Shown here piece by piece: positions 22,331 through 34,398 of a stretch of DNA of 64,000 bases. Both the position numbers and the translations under genes were made by a program. Position 1 is the first letter of the stretch; each line of letters starts with the position of its first letter. Where the stretch lies: contig CM033116.1 in assembly GCA_019321725.1 (NCBI GenBank), positions 7,272,841 to 7,336,840 of the forward strand. Direction: 5' to 3'. This stretch comes from Paulownia fortunei. Lineage: Eukaryota > Streptophyta > Magnoliopsida > Lamiales > Paulowniaceae. Below the pieces are notes generated by a model. It saw only the letters and a program-made list of their open reading frames with translations. It did no database searches and was not told the DNA's origin.

Positions 22331-24309
22331 GAATTTTAAGTAAAAAATTGGACAACAAATTATATCAATAGGGATTTCAATCAGGATACCTGAAGTGTTT
22401 TTTATATACATGGCGTGCATATATAATATATAATGTTAAAATACAATACAAAATTACAACAAAAGATTCAATCAGTATACCTTAAAAGCCTATTTGACTC
22501 CCAAAACATTTATCCTATCCCCTTTTTTCGTTAGCTGTTTCATATTCCTTTATCTTTCTGATTCTTTGACAAATATATTGGTGCGTAAATAACTTTCTCT
22601 TTATAACATGTGATATAAAATGCATATCGAAATTAAAAAAGAAATTCCTATTTAAATGATTCACAGTCAATAACATTAGTCATATTGAAACTTAGAAAGT
22701 TGTCTTTTTTATGACGGACATAACCCCACAAAACACCAAAGAATACTAAAGTTAACTCCATATGCATTTTCTTGGTAATACAGAACACTACTCTAGAATC
22801 AGTCTCGGGTTATTATGGTCATGTATGTGTGGCCCCACATATGGACCCCACATGATGTGCTGACCTACCAAGACAAACCCTTCAAGACCTTGGGGATTAA
22901 TGTACCAAACAAAGCTCTCATCATAATTATGTGTAATTAATTCTTACACGAAGTTAGGTACTATGACTTTCCACTTCCAAGTATCTTACTCAAATTGAAA
23001 GTGCATGTTTGGCGTTAGGAGCCATACTAAGTCTTCTATATTGCAAAAGTAACAAATCGCACAATCTCTTTACACTACTCATTTGATCTCTCGTGTTACT
23101 GAATCATTAGTTTCAGCATACAATAATGTTAAATGGGCTGAGACAAACTATTTGACCTGGAACCTGAAACTAGACTTTCTTCAAGCAAAGGCTAATACCA
23201 TCAAGATGGCAGAAGTGGGGAGGACGGCCTGTTGGTTCTTGTCGGCCGGCGGTGGGCTGTCCACTTTATCTGTCATGCCTAATGAATCACTATGATATTA
23301 ATGTCAAATACATAAGGTTTTTTCGTTTAGTAACTAAATTCGGTAATGAGAATGATCGTACATGGGAAAAGGTTTAGGAGACTTGGGTCTGGAACCTGGG
23401 TTTTGACATCATGAAACCCAACCAGGTACTAACAGAAAACAGAGTTGAACTTTGCAACCTAAAAAAGAGCTTTATGAAAAGAAAAAAGAAAAAAAAAATC
23501 TTGCCACTTGGATATTAGACAATATTGTGCAGGAAAATTTAGAAGAAAAGGAAAATCACAGAAGCCATTTTCGTGTAGGTATAACTAGTGATAACGGCAA
23601 TCTATTGGCACAGAGAAGATTAATGTAAAATAGCCATTTCACAGGGCCTAATATGATCACTTGAGAAGAGACACTGAGTTGGATCCAACTCAACAAATAA
23701 TGAGCAACATAGTTGATGACTAAAGGCTTTGATGCTAATGAGTCCCTATTATGTTGGAAAAGGCAATGTCTAAGGCAAAAAATATTACGACAGCAGCCGC
23801 TCTATCTACATTTTTTAAACAGAAGGAATAACAATATTGTTTCCCCCGAGGAAAAAATGCCCAAGCACATGTAAAGCATTAGCTTTAAATATGCAAGTCT
23901 ATGGCATCTAAATGTTGAAGGGTTGTAGGGTGGCCTCATTATTTCTATATGTTAATTTCGCATAGATTTGGTGATGTCGCCAAGTAAAATTTTATTTTAT
24001 TTTTTATAAATATAAATAATAATAATAATAATTATATTTAGCTCTATGTATGAACGATTGAAAAAATCAAAATCGATACTCAATCTCTCGTTATTGAAAT
24101 CAAAAGTTTTGATTCACAATTAAAAACTTGTAACTCATTTTTAGGAAATGAAAACGGTTCACTAAGTCCCCCAAGTGTATATCGTCTAAAGTTAATCTAT
24201 ATTTTGGATACCCACACAAAACTAAACATATACTAGTGGTTTTAATTTGATAATTTTAATGTATTAAAGTTTAAAAGTAATAACACATACATTTTGTATA
24301 TGCATATAG
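22331..24309. other. Spacer, no supportable gene
   Basis: A 70-codon plus frame at 23083-23295 has no recognisable domain and an unremarkable composition. The rest is AT-rich, with short poly-A and (AAT)n runs near 24010-24035. Confidence 0.4.
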
Positions 24310-24759
24310 GACTTTTGAATTCTCTTATTCAAGAATCAAGAACAAAAAAAAAAAAAAACAAAAAAAACACAACAATCATTATAGGGGAGGAGAGGTGGAC
24401 GATATTTCTTTCTTAAAGAGGGGGCCAAATTAGCTCTCAAAACTTACTAAATTCGGCCACTAGGGAGGACTATTTATACACCCTCCTCGTGTCCCATCTC
24501 AATAGGACTTTCAATTGACGTTGGATTTCAGCTCCTTAAGGGATTTACAATTGATGTGGGATTCCAACTCATTAAAGGGTAGTTCTAGTATCTTATACTC
24601 ATTCAACTATCATATTTTCTTTTTCCTTTAGGATAGGAATTTTTAATCTTTCAATTCCCATCCTTGATTCCATCTAGTCAATACTCACTTGACCTAAACT
24701 TAAAATTAATTAAGCCAAACTAGTTGATTTAATCAATTAATCTTTTAACAATTGTAGCA
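24310..24759. repeat. Repeat remnant with a 37 bp imperfect tandem pair
   Basis: TTTCAATTGACGTTGGATTT and TTTACAATTGATGTGGGATT begin two imperfect units of about 37 bp (24508-24582), each ending in a TTAAAGGG-like segment. An A-rich stretch precedes them. It probably derives from a retroelement leader or LTR, but no coding sequence supports a family. Confidence 0.3.
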
Positions 24760-24837
24760 AGCTTTTCAAGCCTTTGGTTTTTAGTTGGTGACTTCAAGAA
24801 TGTCTTCTCTATTAAAGACAAACTTGGAGGCTGGTCA
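24760..24837 (+). pseudogene. LINE endonuclease fragment
   Basis: The frame reads WFLVGDFKNVFSIKDKLGGW, matching the conserved GDFN-x-x-x-S-x-x-(D/E)-(K/R)-x-GG block of the plant LINE endonuclease. It stops exactly where a CACTA-like terminus begins. The RT part at 25920-26340 in the same orientation could be the rest of the same LINE. Confidence 0.6.
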
Positions 24838-25300
24838 CTACAACAAAATGTGGGCTTTAGCGGCAAATCAATTGGGTCACTTGTGAAATGGCACGCAAAA
24901 AAGAGTTAAGAGGCCAATTTTTCTCAAACAGGATCTCTAGACATCCAATTTTTGCAGGCAGATTTCCAGAGGCCCACTCTTAACGGCCTGTACAAGGAAT
25001 ATAAAAGTCCATGGAGTAGGCAAACACATTTTATAAATTTCCACTTAGTAATCATTTTGCATTCTTTTCTTAATAAACAGTTATTAAATCTCATCGATGT
25101 ACACGATCATGCCAAGCACTGGAGAGGCAGGTAGGAGAATGGAGATTGATGCTACTACCCAAGGTTTGGAGTAATGCTTTTATGCTACTAGGTCAAGAAT
25201 GCTCATGCACTAAAATTTCTTCTTTTTCTATCAACGAATTGATTTTCTAACATATTTTTTCATTATTTTAAACTTGGTGAAAGCAAGGAATCCAGTCCTG
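24838..25300 (+). mobile_element. CACTA (En/Spm)-like terminus
   Basis: The sequence begins CACTACAACAAAATG, the typical CACTA terminal inverted repeat, and continues with subterminal GC-richer sequence (GGCTTTAGCGGCAAATC). A matching inverted end is not found before the LINE RT fragment, so only one terminus is supported and the right border is arbitrary. A 60-codon frame inside is not a transposase. Confidence 0.45.
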
Positions 25301-25919
25301 CTAAGGAAGCTGTTGATGATGTCATCTCAATTTTGATATTTTATTATAATTTTGTATTAAATTTTGTATTGCATATATTACACATGCAATCCATATGTAT
25401 ATGAATAATTTTAAGTGCATATTTAAGAAAATATTTTATACACAAATAGTGGTGCTGAATCAGAATGCAATTGACCAAGAAGCTGAATATACTCCTGAGA
25501 TCAAGGTTTATCTTATCGCAACCCTTTTGTTTTAGGCTTTCAATTTCATGTGTTTCCTTTATTTATTTATCCATTTCTCTTTTCGTTATTTCATGAACAC
25601 ATGAACACAGTGTTACAAATTGAAAAAGTGAAATACAAATAGAACAAAAAAAGTAAAACAAAAGATTTGAAACATTTTATACTCGGGTTTTGTTACATGA
25701 GACCAACACCAAAAGACTTCGGTATCCCAACCAAAAAGCCAAGCAGGCATTGCTCCACCCCACATATTGACTATCATTGGTTGGTAAACAAATAATTTTT
25801 ATTTATTTATTTATTTTGTTTTTGTTTTTAAGGTTGGTAAACTAAGTTTTGGTGCTACATTTCTGTAATAATTTTGATCAGTGATAACTCTTGAACCATT
25901 CCTGCAATATGGTTTATAC
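25301..25919. other. AT-rich filler between the LINE pieces
   Basis: Low-complexity sequence with ATTTATTTATTTATTTT near 25800. It may be the remainder of the CACTA insertion, but no terminus marks it. Confidence 0.3.
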
Positions 25920-26340
25920 TTAGAGGAATCAATTCAACACTTCTTCACCTTAGGATTCCTCTTTAGATCTATGAAGCAACTCATATCGTATTATTCCAAA
26001 ATACAAGTCACTTCAATATTTGATTAGTATAGGCTCATAGGTCTTTGCAATATATTTTATAAGTTCGTCTCCAAATTTTTGGCATGTAGATCTAAAGCTG
26101 TATTAGATAACATCGTTGCTCTTGCTCGATCTGCTTTCATCCCAGGGAGAAATATATATGGCAGTTCCATAATGTCCCATGAAAGTATGCATCATCTTAA
26201 CCACCACAAAAGGAAAATAGGTAATATGGGTATCAAAATTGATCTCTCTAAAGCCTTCGACAGGGTAGACCAGTCCACTTTAGTCGAAATCTTCCATTGT
26301 CTGGGATATTCAAATTCACTACTTAATTTTCCAATATCTC
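25920..26340 (+). pseudogene. LINE reverse transcriptase fragment
   Basis: In shifting frames this reads FFTLGFLFRSMKQLI, GLCNIFYKFVSKFLA, SAFIPGRNI and IKIDLSKAFDRVD. These are conserved RT blocks of plant LINEs (PI-x-LCN, SAF-(I/V)-x-GR and the KxD-x-x-KA-x-D block). It then loses similarity. With the endonuclease fragment at 24760 it forms a truncated, probably interrupted LINE. Confidence 0.75.
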
Positions 26341-26614
26341 TCAAGTTACAGTTTCTCAATCTTAGAAGGTGTTTGTTGAACTTATACCTCCAAAATATCT
26401 TACAAGATGTTTAAGAGCTTATAAACACTATAAAAGTATCTGGATTTTTTTTTATTAGGAGCTTATAAGATAAAAAATAAGATGTTTGGGTCTTATAAGA
26501 TAAATCGAACCCATCTTATTTTTTAAGATGATCTATATTTTTGACATTTCAAAAAACATAACATCCTCACTGATTTCTTGTATTCCAACTCTACCCTCCA
26601 CATAATATACTAGA
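26341..26614. repeat. Inverted-repeat-rich segment with TCTTATAAG-type words
   Basis: Short inverted words such as AGAGCTTATAA, GGAGCTTATAAGATAAAAAATAAG and GGTCTTATAAGATAAATC alternate with CATCTTATTTTTTAAGATG. It could be a small hAT-type MITE, but clear termini and target duplication were not found. Confidence 0.3.
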
Positions 26615-26983
26615 TGATAAGTGCATATTTTTACATTTTTTGTATCAATTATATTATATCTTTCTTGATTTGTTCTTGTTAATATTAGGTTTTTATTAGT
26701 GTTTTTATGTGTGATAGGACTTTAGGAGTCAAGAGATCAAACTGAATCAAAACATTCTTGTGCCAAATTTCATTGTAGCATTAGGAGACGGACCCCTAGT
26801 TACTTGCGCCCCATCCCCAGTTCAAGAGAAGAAAAACTGTAATATTGGGGATGGATCCTTAATTTCTAACGCTCCATCCCTAGTGAACTTCAATAGAAAA
26901 GATTCATTTGAACCTAGTGGTGACAAGTGGCGACCATTCATACTTTTGACACATTTTTGGATATATATATATATATATACACA
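26615..26983 (+). repeat. LTR-like sequence, left half of the outermost nested element
   Basis: It begins TGATAAGTGCATATTTTTAC, nearly the start of the Gypsy LTR at 30624. A GC-rich mid-part (GGAGACGGACCCCTAG, CGCCCCATCCCCAG, GGGGATGGATCC) and a (TA)n TATA-like run at 26960-26979 follow. It is interrupted at 26984 by the Copia 5' LTR and resumes at 47437. An open frame at 26760-27044 crosses the insertion border and is not a gene. Confidence 0.6.
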
Positions 26984-28784
26984 TGTTAGAGATAGTGCCC
27001 TCAAAGCATGTAATAGTATATTAATTGCTAAATTAAAAAAATAATATTTGATACTTGTTTTTATGCATATTGGTATGCTAGTGAATATCAGAAAATTCTT
27101 GTTTATTTATATAACCATAATCTTAGTATATAATTGTTACATACAAGAGGTTTAAGATTATGGATAATAAACTAAATTAGTCCATACTGAAATTAATCAA
27201 AATTGAATTTTTTTAAAATCATTATTAGTAAAATCCATTAATATTTAAGAATATAATGATCTTATCCAGATTATTAATATGGTGATGTTATAATGGAGAC
27301 ACTTTATATAATATGATTATATAGGATTAGACCAGATATAATTTGAAATTTCACATAATTTTTGTTATTTTCTTAAAATTTAAATAACATCAATAGATGA
27401 TCATATATTGGTTGATCTTAATCCTGAGTGGTTATACAATCCTATTTATTTTAGTATGATATTTGATTTGCTCGTTAAAAATTTATTAGTTAGCATTCTT
27501 GAACATTTATATTTTTTGATCATATTGGGATAGATAGTTGGGAATATATCTTACAGATATGGAAATCATATCTTCACGCGGAAAGTGAAAAGACGTTTTT
27601 CTTGATTAGTTAATTCTGAAACTGAATAGTAGAGCGTTCAAATTTATAATCTGGTTATAAATTAATTGTTCACTAGTAAATTAATGGTAGATAAGGAATA
27701 ATATATAATTAGAGAGATTAATGAAAAACCTAGCTCTAATTATGATTCGTCTTTGGATGGTCACACTATATGTGATGATTATATCGATAGATTACTCAGT
27801 ATTGATCATAGTTAATTATTCTATAATTACTAGAATACAATTCTAGAATTTTAGTAGAGTAATATTAGAATTAATAAATTGGATGAATTAATTAAAGAAT
27901 TTAATTAATTATCTGAACTTATTGAAGTTTGCAATTATAGTCCATAGGTCCCCAATCCACCTTCATAAATACTGAAATGGATTTTATGTAATAAACTTAA
28001 TTGTACTTGTAATTGTAGAAAATTATTTCCAAAATTGGGTATTAATTATAAATATAAAAGATTATTGGAAATATCTGATATTGTTAGATAATAAATAAAT
28101 ATGAGATATTTATTTTGATATTTATAATTATTATCTTGAATTATGAATTCTATATAATTGCTAAGGAAGTTAGAAATAACTTTCCTATCAGATAAGGGTA
28201 TTTGCCTATTAGAGTTAGAGGATGATTAGGAAACTACTAATTCTATAAGTATAAAAAGGGAATCTCTCTCTCTCTCTCTCTCTCCTTGACTACATGTTTT
28301 TTACACCAAGAGAGATAAAAGAGAATCTTTCCCTTTCTCTTTCCTAAGAGATACATTATTTTCTAGAGAAGAGTTATCTAGACTTTTGCTAAATATATTC
28401 CTTTCCCTCTTCTAAATCCAGTTTTGTGATTTTATGAGTTGAAAATATAACAAGATAACTTATACAGTATAATTTAATTTAGTGTTAAGAATACCTACTC
28501 ATTCCCATTGATGTAGAGGCTTAGATTGAAAGACATTGGTGTTTGATTCAATCAGATTGAAGCATGGTGAGGAAGACTTGGAGATTCTAAAAACATTATT
28601 AGAAAAAGAATTGATTATTCCTTTCAGGGTATATTTTCTAAAACTCTCTTGAATATAATTGTTATATTTTGTAGAACTGATTAAAATTAGATATTCATAC
28701 AACTATATTAATTTTGTGAAAAATTTTATAGTATCGGGAAATAAATCAAAATTATTTTTATATAATAAGAATTAATTTCCAACA
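26984..28784 (+). repeat. 5' LTR of the nested Copia element
   Basis: It begins TGTTAGAGATAGTGCCCT and ends TTTCCAACA; the 3' LTR begins TGTTAGGGATAGTGCCCT and ends TTTCCAACA. It keeps a promoter segment (TATA-like AGTATAAAAAGGG at 28249-28260 followed by (TC)n) that is deleted from the 3' copy. It lacks a ~30 bp GACACCGCATC segment present near 47352. Confidence 0.9.
28249..28285 (+). promoter_or_regulatory. TATA-like box and (TC)n start region in the Copia 5' LTR
   Basis: AGTATAAAAAGGG is followed directly by a (TC)n run at about 28263-28284. A TATA box followed by a pyrimidine-rich tract suits an LTR promoter and start. The matching part of the 3' LTR is lost. Confidence 0.5.
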
Positions 28785-28786
28785 AC

Positions 28787-28799
28787 TAGTATCAGAGCC
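28787..28799 (+). other. Primer-binding site of the nested Copia element
   Basis: TAGTATCAGAGCC differs by one base from the plant initiator-Met complement TGGTATCAGAGC and starts two bases after the LTR end. Confidence 0.8.
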
Positions 28800-30124
28800 A
28801 GTTTGTATGAATACTATATTTTTAATCTTAAGTATGCATAAGTGGGTATTTGTATTATTGAATGCATTTTTTGATTATTATGAATGATTATATCATTTGA
28901 TAGATGCATAGTAATACTTTTTGGTCATTATTATTTGGTTCCCTTGGATTGCATGGTTGATGTAATTATTTTTTATTAGATAAAAAATTGTAAACCTTAT
29001 ATTTATTGTATAGTATATTTGTAAATTTTGCCAAATCTCCATACCTCGCATGATGGAGATCATATGAAGATGGAGTTGAAGAAGTAAGAAAATTTGCAGA
29101 TTTTATGTAATTATATATTTTATTTTTCTTTTATTTCTTTTTGGGTTGTAATTTAGTATCTTAGGGAACTCGGCCAAAAACATCATTTATTATTTATTTA
29201 TTTGATGAATGTAGGAGATACAAATTGCCACGCATAATCATATGTCATTCATAAAACCTACTCTTAGTCATTAGGAATATCACGTATACTTGTCATCATT
29301 TAAATAATTTAATATGTAATATCTTATAGGATAGGAGATGAACTTGGAATAATCGATTAAAATTATAATTTTGATTTAATAGTTAAATTTGATATAATCA
29401 CTATTTTATTTAGGCTTTAATTATTAAAGAGTTAATAATTATTAGCTTAGGTTATTCTAAATAATGAACTTAGATTTTTTTAGAAAAATCTGATAATTAG
29501 GTAAGCCCAATAGGATTAGACAACTTAGCTAGAATATATTAATGTATAGAGATATGATAATTATAATCATTCGATGTTTGGAGAATACTAATTGTAAAAT
29601 AATGAATGGGAGAGGGGTATATAATAATGTATTCCACGATCTCCACTATTAACACAACACTGTGAGATTTAAATGATACCTCGTGATGCTTTGATTTCGT
29701 CTTCCCTATGGAGGGTGTTCATTTAAGTCAATAGTAAGGCTGGTTTCTAAAAGATAGGATTTTTCTATGTATTTCAAAATTGACCTACCCTACGATGGCA
29801 ATTTTGAGTTAAGTTGATAAAATCCAAAATAGTGGATCACACCCATAAAGATATAACTAAAGTTAGTTTAGCTACATCATGATCGATTTAAATGGTAATT
29901 CATAAATAGATGAAAATATGAGATATTTTATTGATTCATTTATTAATTGAGATATTCTCTATTCAATCATCTTTAGTATAACCTACCCTACAGCGGCATG
30001 TTAATTGTGAGATTGAGTTATCATGAAATTAGTAAATATAAATGCATCATGTTTACTATTCTGAATTTTTAATTTGATATTCATACAAGTATTGAATATT
30101 ATCTATTTATTAATTTCAGCACTC
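28800..30124 (+). other. Leader of the nested Copia element
   Basis: About 1.3 kb between the primer-binding site and the gag start, AT-rich and non-coding. Two similar phrases, GACCTACCCTACGATGGCA (29771) and ACCTACCCTACAGCGGCATG (29981), are about 210 bp apart, suggesting an internal duplication. Confidence 0.5.
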
Positions 30125-30623
30125 ATGTTTGTTTCAAATCCTATTCTTGCATTACTTACTAATGAAAAGTTGACTGGAGAAAACTTTGTTAAGTGGAAAA
30201 GTAATATATTTCCACTTGTCTATGAAAACTTCAAATTTGTCCTTATAGAGAAATGTTCTCAAGAACCTGCTACCAATACTCCTTGTAATGTACTAGAGAG
30301 CTATGTAAAATGGATTACAACCAATAACAAGGCTCGTGCCTATTTGTTAGTTGGCATATCTGATGTGCTTAGACTGAAGCATAAAAAGATGGAGATTGCT
30401 TATGAGATAATGGAGTCTCTATAGGCTATGGTTGGGCAACCTTCCGAACAATTGCATCATGAAGCTATGAAAATGGCTATTAACGCAAAGATGTAGAAGG
30501 GAACCTCAGTTAGGGAACATGTTTTGAACACAATTAACTACCTGAGCGAGGCTGAAATCCATGGTGCGACCATTAATGAGCGCACCCAAGTGAGTATGAT
30601 TTTAGAATCACTCTCACCGGCTT
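30125..30623 (+). pseudogene. Copia gag, 5' part, cut by the Gypsy insertion
   Basis: The ATG at 30125 opens MFVSNPILALL, then LTGENFVKWKSNI, a usual N-terminus of Copia gag (UBN2 family). Stops lie at 30422-30424 and at 30494, but similarity continues beyond them to QVSMILESLSPA. The reading frame then meets the Gypsy LTR at 30624 and resumes at 42663. Confidence 0.85.
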
Positions 30624-32250
30624 TGATAAGTGCATATTTTGACATAATTTTGTATCAAATCCTTTATATTTTTCTTACTTTATTCTTGTTAATATTCTTG
30701 TTTTATTAATATTTTGTGTTAGGAAATCAATGAATATAAAAAGATCAAAAGAAACATATTTTTGGACTTGTGCAGTTTTTGTATTTTGAGCATAACTTTA
30801 TGATCAAAAGCCCTATGGACTTGAAGCTTATTCCACTTGAAAGCCAAGAGATAAAAGTACAATGCTTTTGTTGGAAGCCCAGCCTAATTCAATCTTAATT
30901 ATAGCAAAAAATTTATCCAAGTGGTTGTATAAAATGGATCACTAAAATTCGGATAAGAGTTCAACCTAGTATTGACTTATTTGACCAATTGAGTCATATA
31001 TCTTCAGTTCAAATTTATTTTGGGCTAACATTTGGATATGTTATACAAAAGAGGTAAATAAATAAGTTATCTTCATACAAGATGATGAGAAAATGTGTCA
31101 TAATGGTAAAACCATAGGTTGCAAATTGCTATTGCTGTTAAATGATGACTTTTGGACATGATTCAGTAACTTGACTATATCTCCTTCATCCGACTGCCAA
31201 ATTTGACAAAATATATATGAAAATATATTAGCACCAAAGATCTACAATTTTTATTCTACTCATCATCAAAATTTGGATGTATTGGACCTAAAAAGGTAAT
31301 TCAATTCGGTAGGTGAGGACTTAGTGTAACAACTTACCAACTTTTGGCAACTAGTATACCACTTGATTAACCCCTCCATTATTTATTTAGCCTCTACCTT
31401 ACTCCAAGTATTATAAATAGACCATGTATTAAGCTTGTAAGAGATGGGGGTAGAGGGTTTCTTTAGGCTAAGTTTTATAATATGTATGTTTTCTAGTAAT
31501 GTAAGTTTTCTTATAGTAATAGAAATGCATTTTCTAGTTTTTTTTTCTATTTTTACTCTTTCCTACTTTTATTATGTCTTTCTAAATTTTATTTTGTTGA
31601 GAATAAAGGGTGAATCTCTTGATGGAGGAAGTTGAATGGTTATAAGGATATAAAATGTTTAAGTATGTTTTATTATTATTTTGAGTTTTAATCTAAACCC
31701 TGCTTGTTTCGTGATGATTCTTGATTTATGTATCTTCAATAACACAACTTATACTTAGGTTCATTTAGCTTATTATACGGTTTTACCCCACCGACTATTA
31801 ATATAAAATCTTGATTTGTTGTTGATAAAGGTGTGCATAAATGCTTAATCCCATAAATAAGTGTTGGCGTTAAGAGATAATGTGCAATAGTAAGACAATA
31901 TTATGATTACCTTATTGCGTGAGTTATTTGATAATATCTTCCCATTAGAACCTTCATTATGTATAGATTTCAATACTGGCAATTAATAGAGGTAAAAATA
32001 ATAAATAGTCATTTCTCTATCCAAAACTTAAGAGTGAATCTCTAATTCTCAGTACTTTTATTATTTTGGTTTTTCTTTAGTTACATCATACATTAATTGT
32101 TCATATATTTTGATTAACATAAATCCTATTTTTTTAGAATTATGATCCTGAATTCTTCAAGCAACTTTCCTGTGGATCGACCACGAACTCATGAGAAAAT
32201 TATTACTTAATACAACCTGTACTTAGGTTTGCAACCTTAAAGTTATAGCA
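30624..32250 (+). repeat. 5' LTR of the Gypsy element
   Basis: 1627 bp, starting TGATAAGTGCATATTTTGAC and ending AAAGTTATAGCA. It aligns along its whole length with 41038-42661; sampled stretches look close to nine in ten identical by eye. A TATA-like TATTATAAATAG lies at 31409-31420. The small frames inside are not genes. Confidence 0.95.
31409..31420 (+). promoter_or_regulatory. TATA-like box in the Gypsy 5' LTR
   Basis: TATTATAAATAG is kept in the 3' LTR as TACTATAAATAG near 41822. It is the likely LTR promoter, about 785 bp from the LTR start. Confidence 0.5.
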
Positions 32251-32256
32251 AGTTTT

Positions 32257-32274
32257 TGGCGCCGTTGCCGAGGA
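32257..32274 (+). other. Primer-binding site of the Gypsy element
   Basis: TGGCGCCGTTGCCGAGGA begins six bases after the LTR. TGGCGCCGTTGCCGGGGA-type sites, complementary to an Asp-type tRNA, are usual in Athila/Tat elements. Confidence 0.85.
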
Positions 32275-32499
32275 AGGTAAGGTAAGTATTCAGTTTTGTT
32301 AATATTTTTTCTTTGTAAATATAGTTTGTTTATTTTCTTTATAGATATATGGTTATATGGTTATATGGTATTGTAGTCATAATTCTTGGCGTTTAGTTAG
32401 AAATAATTCTAAAACTTTATTTGAAAATTTGTTTGAATCATCTTCACACACTTCTACCATAGCTGAAAATAAAAGTGTTCAGGATGAAAATAAGAATCA

Positions 32500-33475
32500 A
32501 TAGATGCATACCATACATTATTACTTGCAACTTCTTTGAAATTCTTCTCCTTTTTGTTTTATTTTTCCTCTCAATGCAAATAACTTTCAATTCAAATTAG
32601 GTATGATCCATTTACTTCCTAATTTTCATTGTTTAGACTCTAAAAGCCTTTACTTGCATTTGGAAGAATTTGATGAAGTATGTGCCACTTTTGATGACCA
32701 AACTTGCACAAATGAGATTGTTAAGCTCAAATTATTTCTTTTTCTTTAAAAGATAAAGCAAAAAATTGGCTTAATTCTTTAAAACCTAGGTCAATTGGCA
32801 CTTGACAAGAAATGCAAGTTGATTTTTTGAAAAAATTCTTTCCAACTCATAAAACTAATATTTTGAAAAGACATATTCAAAAATTTTCTCTAAATTCTAA
32901 TGAAGCTTTCTTTCAATACTGGGAAAGATATAAAAATTTGTTAAATTCATGCCCATATCATGGTTTTAAAAAATGACGCTTAATTAGTTTCTTTTATGAA
33001 AGTTTAACTCCTGAAATAAAATAATTTGTTGAAACAATATGTAATAGTGAGTTTCTTGATAAAGAACGTGATGAAGCCCTAGAATATCTAGATCATTTGA
33101 TAGAAAACTCTCAATTATGGCATAATGTTAATTCTTTCGAAGGTTTTATTAAATCTAATCTTGCTAATAGTAATAAAGGAAAATATTACCTTAGCCAAGA
33201 AAATGATCTAAATGCTAGGCTTGCTAGTTTAACAAGAAAAGTTGAAGCCATGGAACGTAAAAAAGTAAAGAAATTCAAATCTGTACAAAAGGAAGAAGTT
33301 TGTAGCAATTGTGAACTTTTGGGGCACTCCACCAATGAATGTCCAAACATTCCAGTACAAACAAATTTCATGATCACATTCAAAAAACCTTTTCATTCTC
33401 CATATTCTGAAACTTACAATCCACAATGGAAAAATCATCCCAATTTTAGTTGGCAAGATGATAACCGTGCCTAAT
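32500..33475 (+). pseudogene. Gypsy gag with CCHC knuckle, broken
   Basis: In-frame stretches include LHLEEFDEVCATFDD, LKDKAKNWLNSLKPRSIG, DFLKKFFPTHKTNIL and FFQYWERYKNLLNSCPYHGF, the standard retrotransposon gag core of Athila-like elements. Several stops interrupt them (for example after IGT near 32805 and after CPYHGFKK near 32976). The downstream open piece 33097-33474 holds a zinc knuckle CSNCELLGHSTNEC at 33301-33342. Confidence 0.85.
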
Positions 33476-34057
33476 TGTTGCATTCACAAAAACCACCAAA
33501 TTATTTTTATCCAGATGCACATACAAAATCCTTTGAGGAGACTTTGCAAACATTTATGCATAAACAAACAAACATCAATAATCAGACTTCACAAGCTATC
33601 AATGAGATCAAAAGCACACTTTGAACACTGACATCTTCTTTGTGTACTCATGAAAAAAGTAAATTTCTTGCTCAACCTCAACCTAATCCTTCCACTCAGT
33701 GTCATGTTTTTTCTTTAGGTGAAAATTCAGTTAAGGAGGCTAATTCAGTCACAACTCTTTGGAATGAAAAAGTTATTGATAAGTCTATTCATCCCAAGGA
33801 TAAAGTTTCTAATCCATCTGCAGAAATAAAGAATGAAAATAGTCTTGACGATGAAGGTAAGTTTGAAGAAGGTAAGTGTGAAAATGATGAAAAAAAAAGT
33901 ATTTACCTCCAGCACCCTTTCCTCAAAGATTGCAAGCAACTCAAAATTTGAACTCAAATACTGAAAATTTTGAAATTTTTAAACAAGTCAAGATTAATAT
34001 TCCATTGTTGGATACAATCATACAAGTTCCACCACATGCCAAATTTTTGAAAGATTT
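33476..34057 (+). pseudogene. Gypsy gag-pol linker region
   Basis: Open pieces such as 33640-33951 are hydrophilic and Lys/Glu/Asn-rich with no domain. This is the expected spacer between gag and protease in Athila-like elements. Confidence 0.5.
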
Positions 34058-34342
34058 GTGTATAATCAAAAGAAAACATCATGTACAAAAAAGGCATTTT
34101 TAACTAAAAATATTAGTTCAATCATTCAACAATTCACTCCACCCAAGTACAAAGATCCGGGTTGTCTAACCATTTCATGTATCATAGAAAACACTAGAAT
34201 AGAGCGTGCTTTGCTTGATCTTGGTGCTAGTGTAAATCTTTTACCTTTCTCAGTTTATAAACAGTTAAGTTTGAGAGAACTTAAAACAACTTCTGTTGTA
34301 CTCCAACTAGCTGATCGTTCGGTTAAAGTTCCAAAGGAGTAG
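34058..34342 (+). pseudogene. Gypsy aspartic protease
   Basis: RALLDLGASVNLLPFSVYK carries the D-L-G-A-S active-site block typical of Athila-like proteases. PGCLTISCIIENTRIERAL precedes it and LKTTSVVLQLADRSVKVPKE follows. A stop ends the frame soon after, and 34399-34959 continues with RESVAQIHTQIPIILGRHFP, the conserved C-terminal segment, in another frame. Confidence 0.85.
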
Positions 34343-34398
34343 TAGAAGATGTGTTGATATAAATTGATAAGTTTTACTTTTCAGTTGATTTCATTATT

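Noticed and set aside
23083..23295. 70-codon plus-strand ORF
   Set aside because: No recognisable domain, isolated in AT-rich spacer.
26760..27044. 94-codon plus-strand ORF
   Set aside because: It crosses the border between the LTR-like sequence and the inserted Copia LTR, so it is a chance frame.
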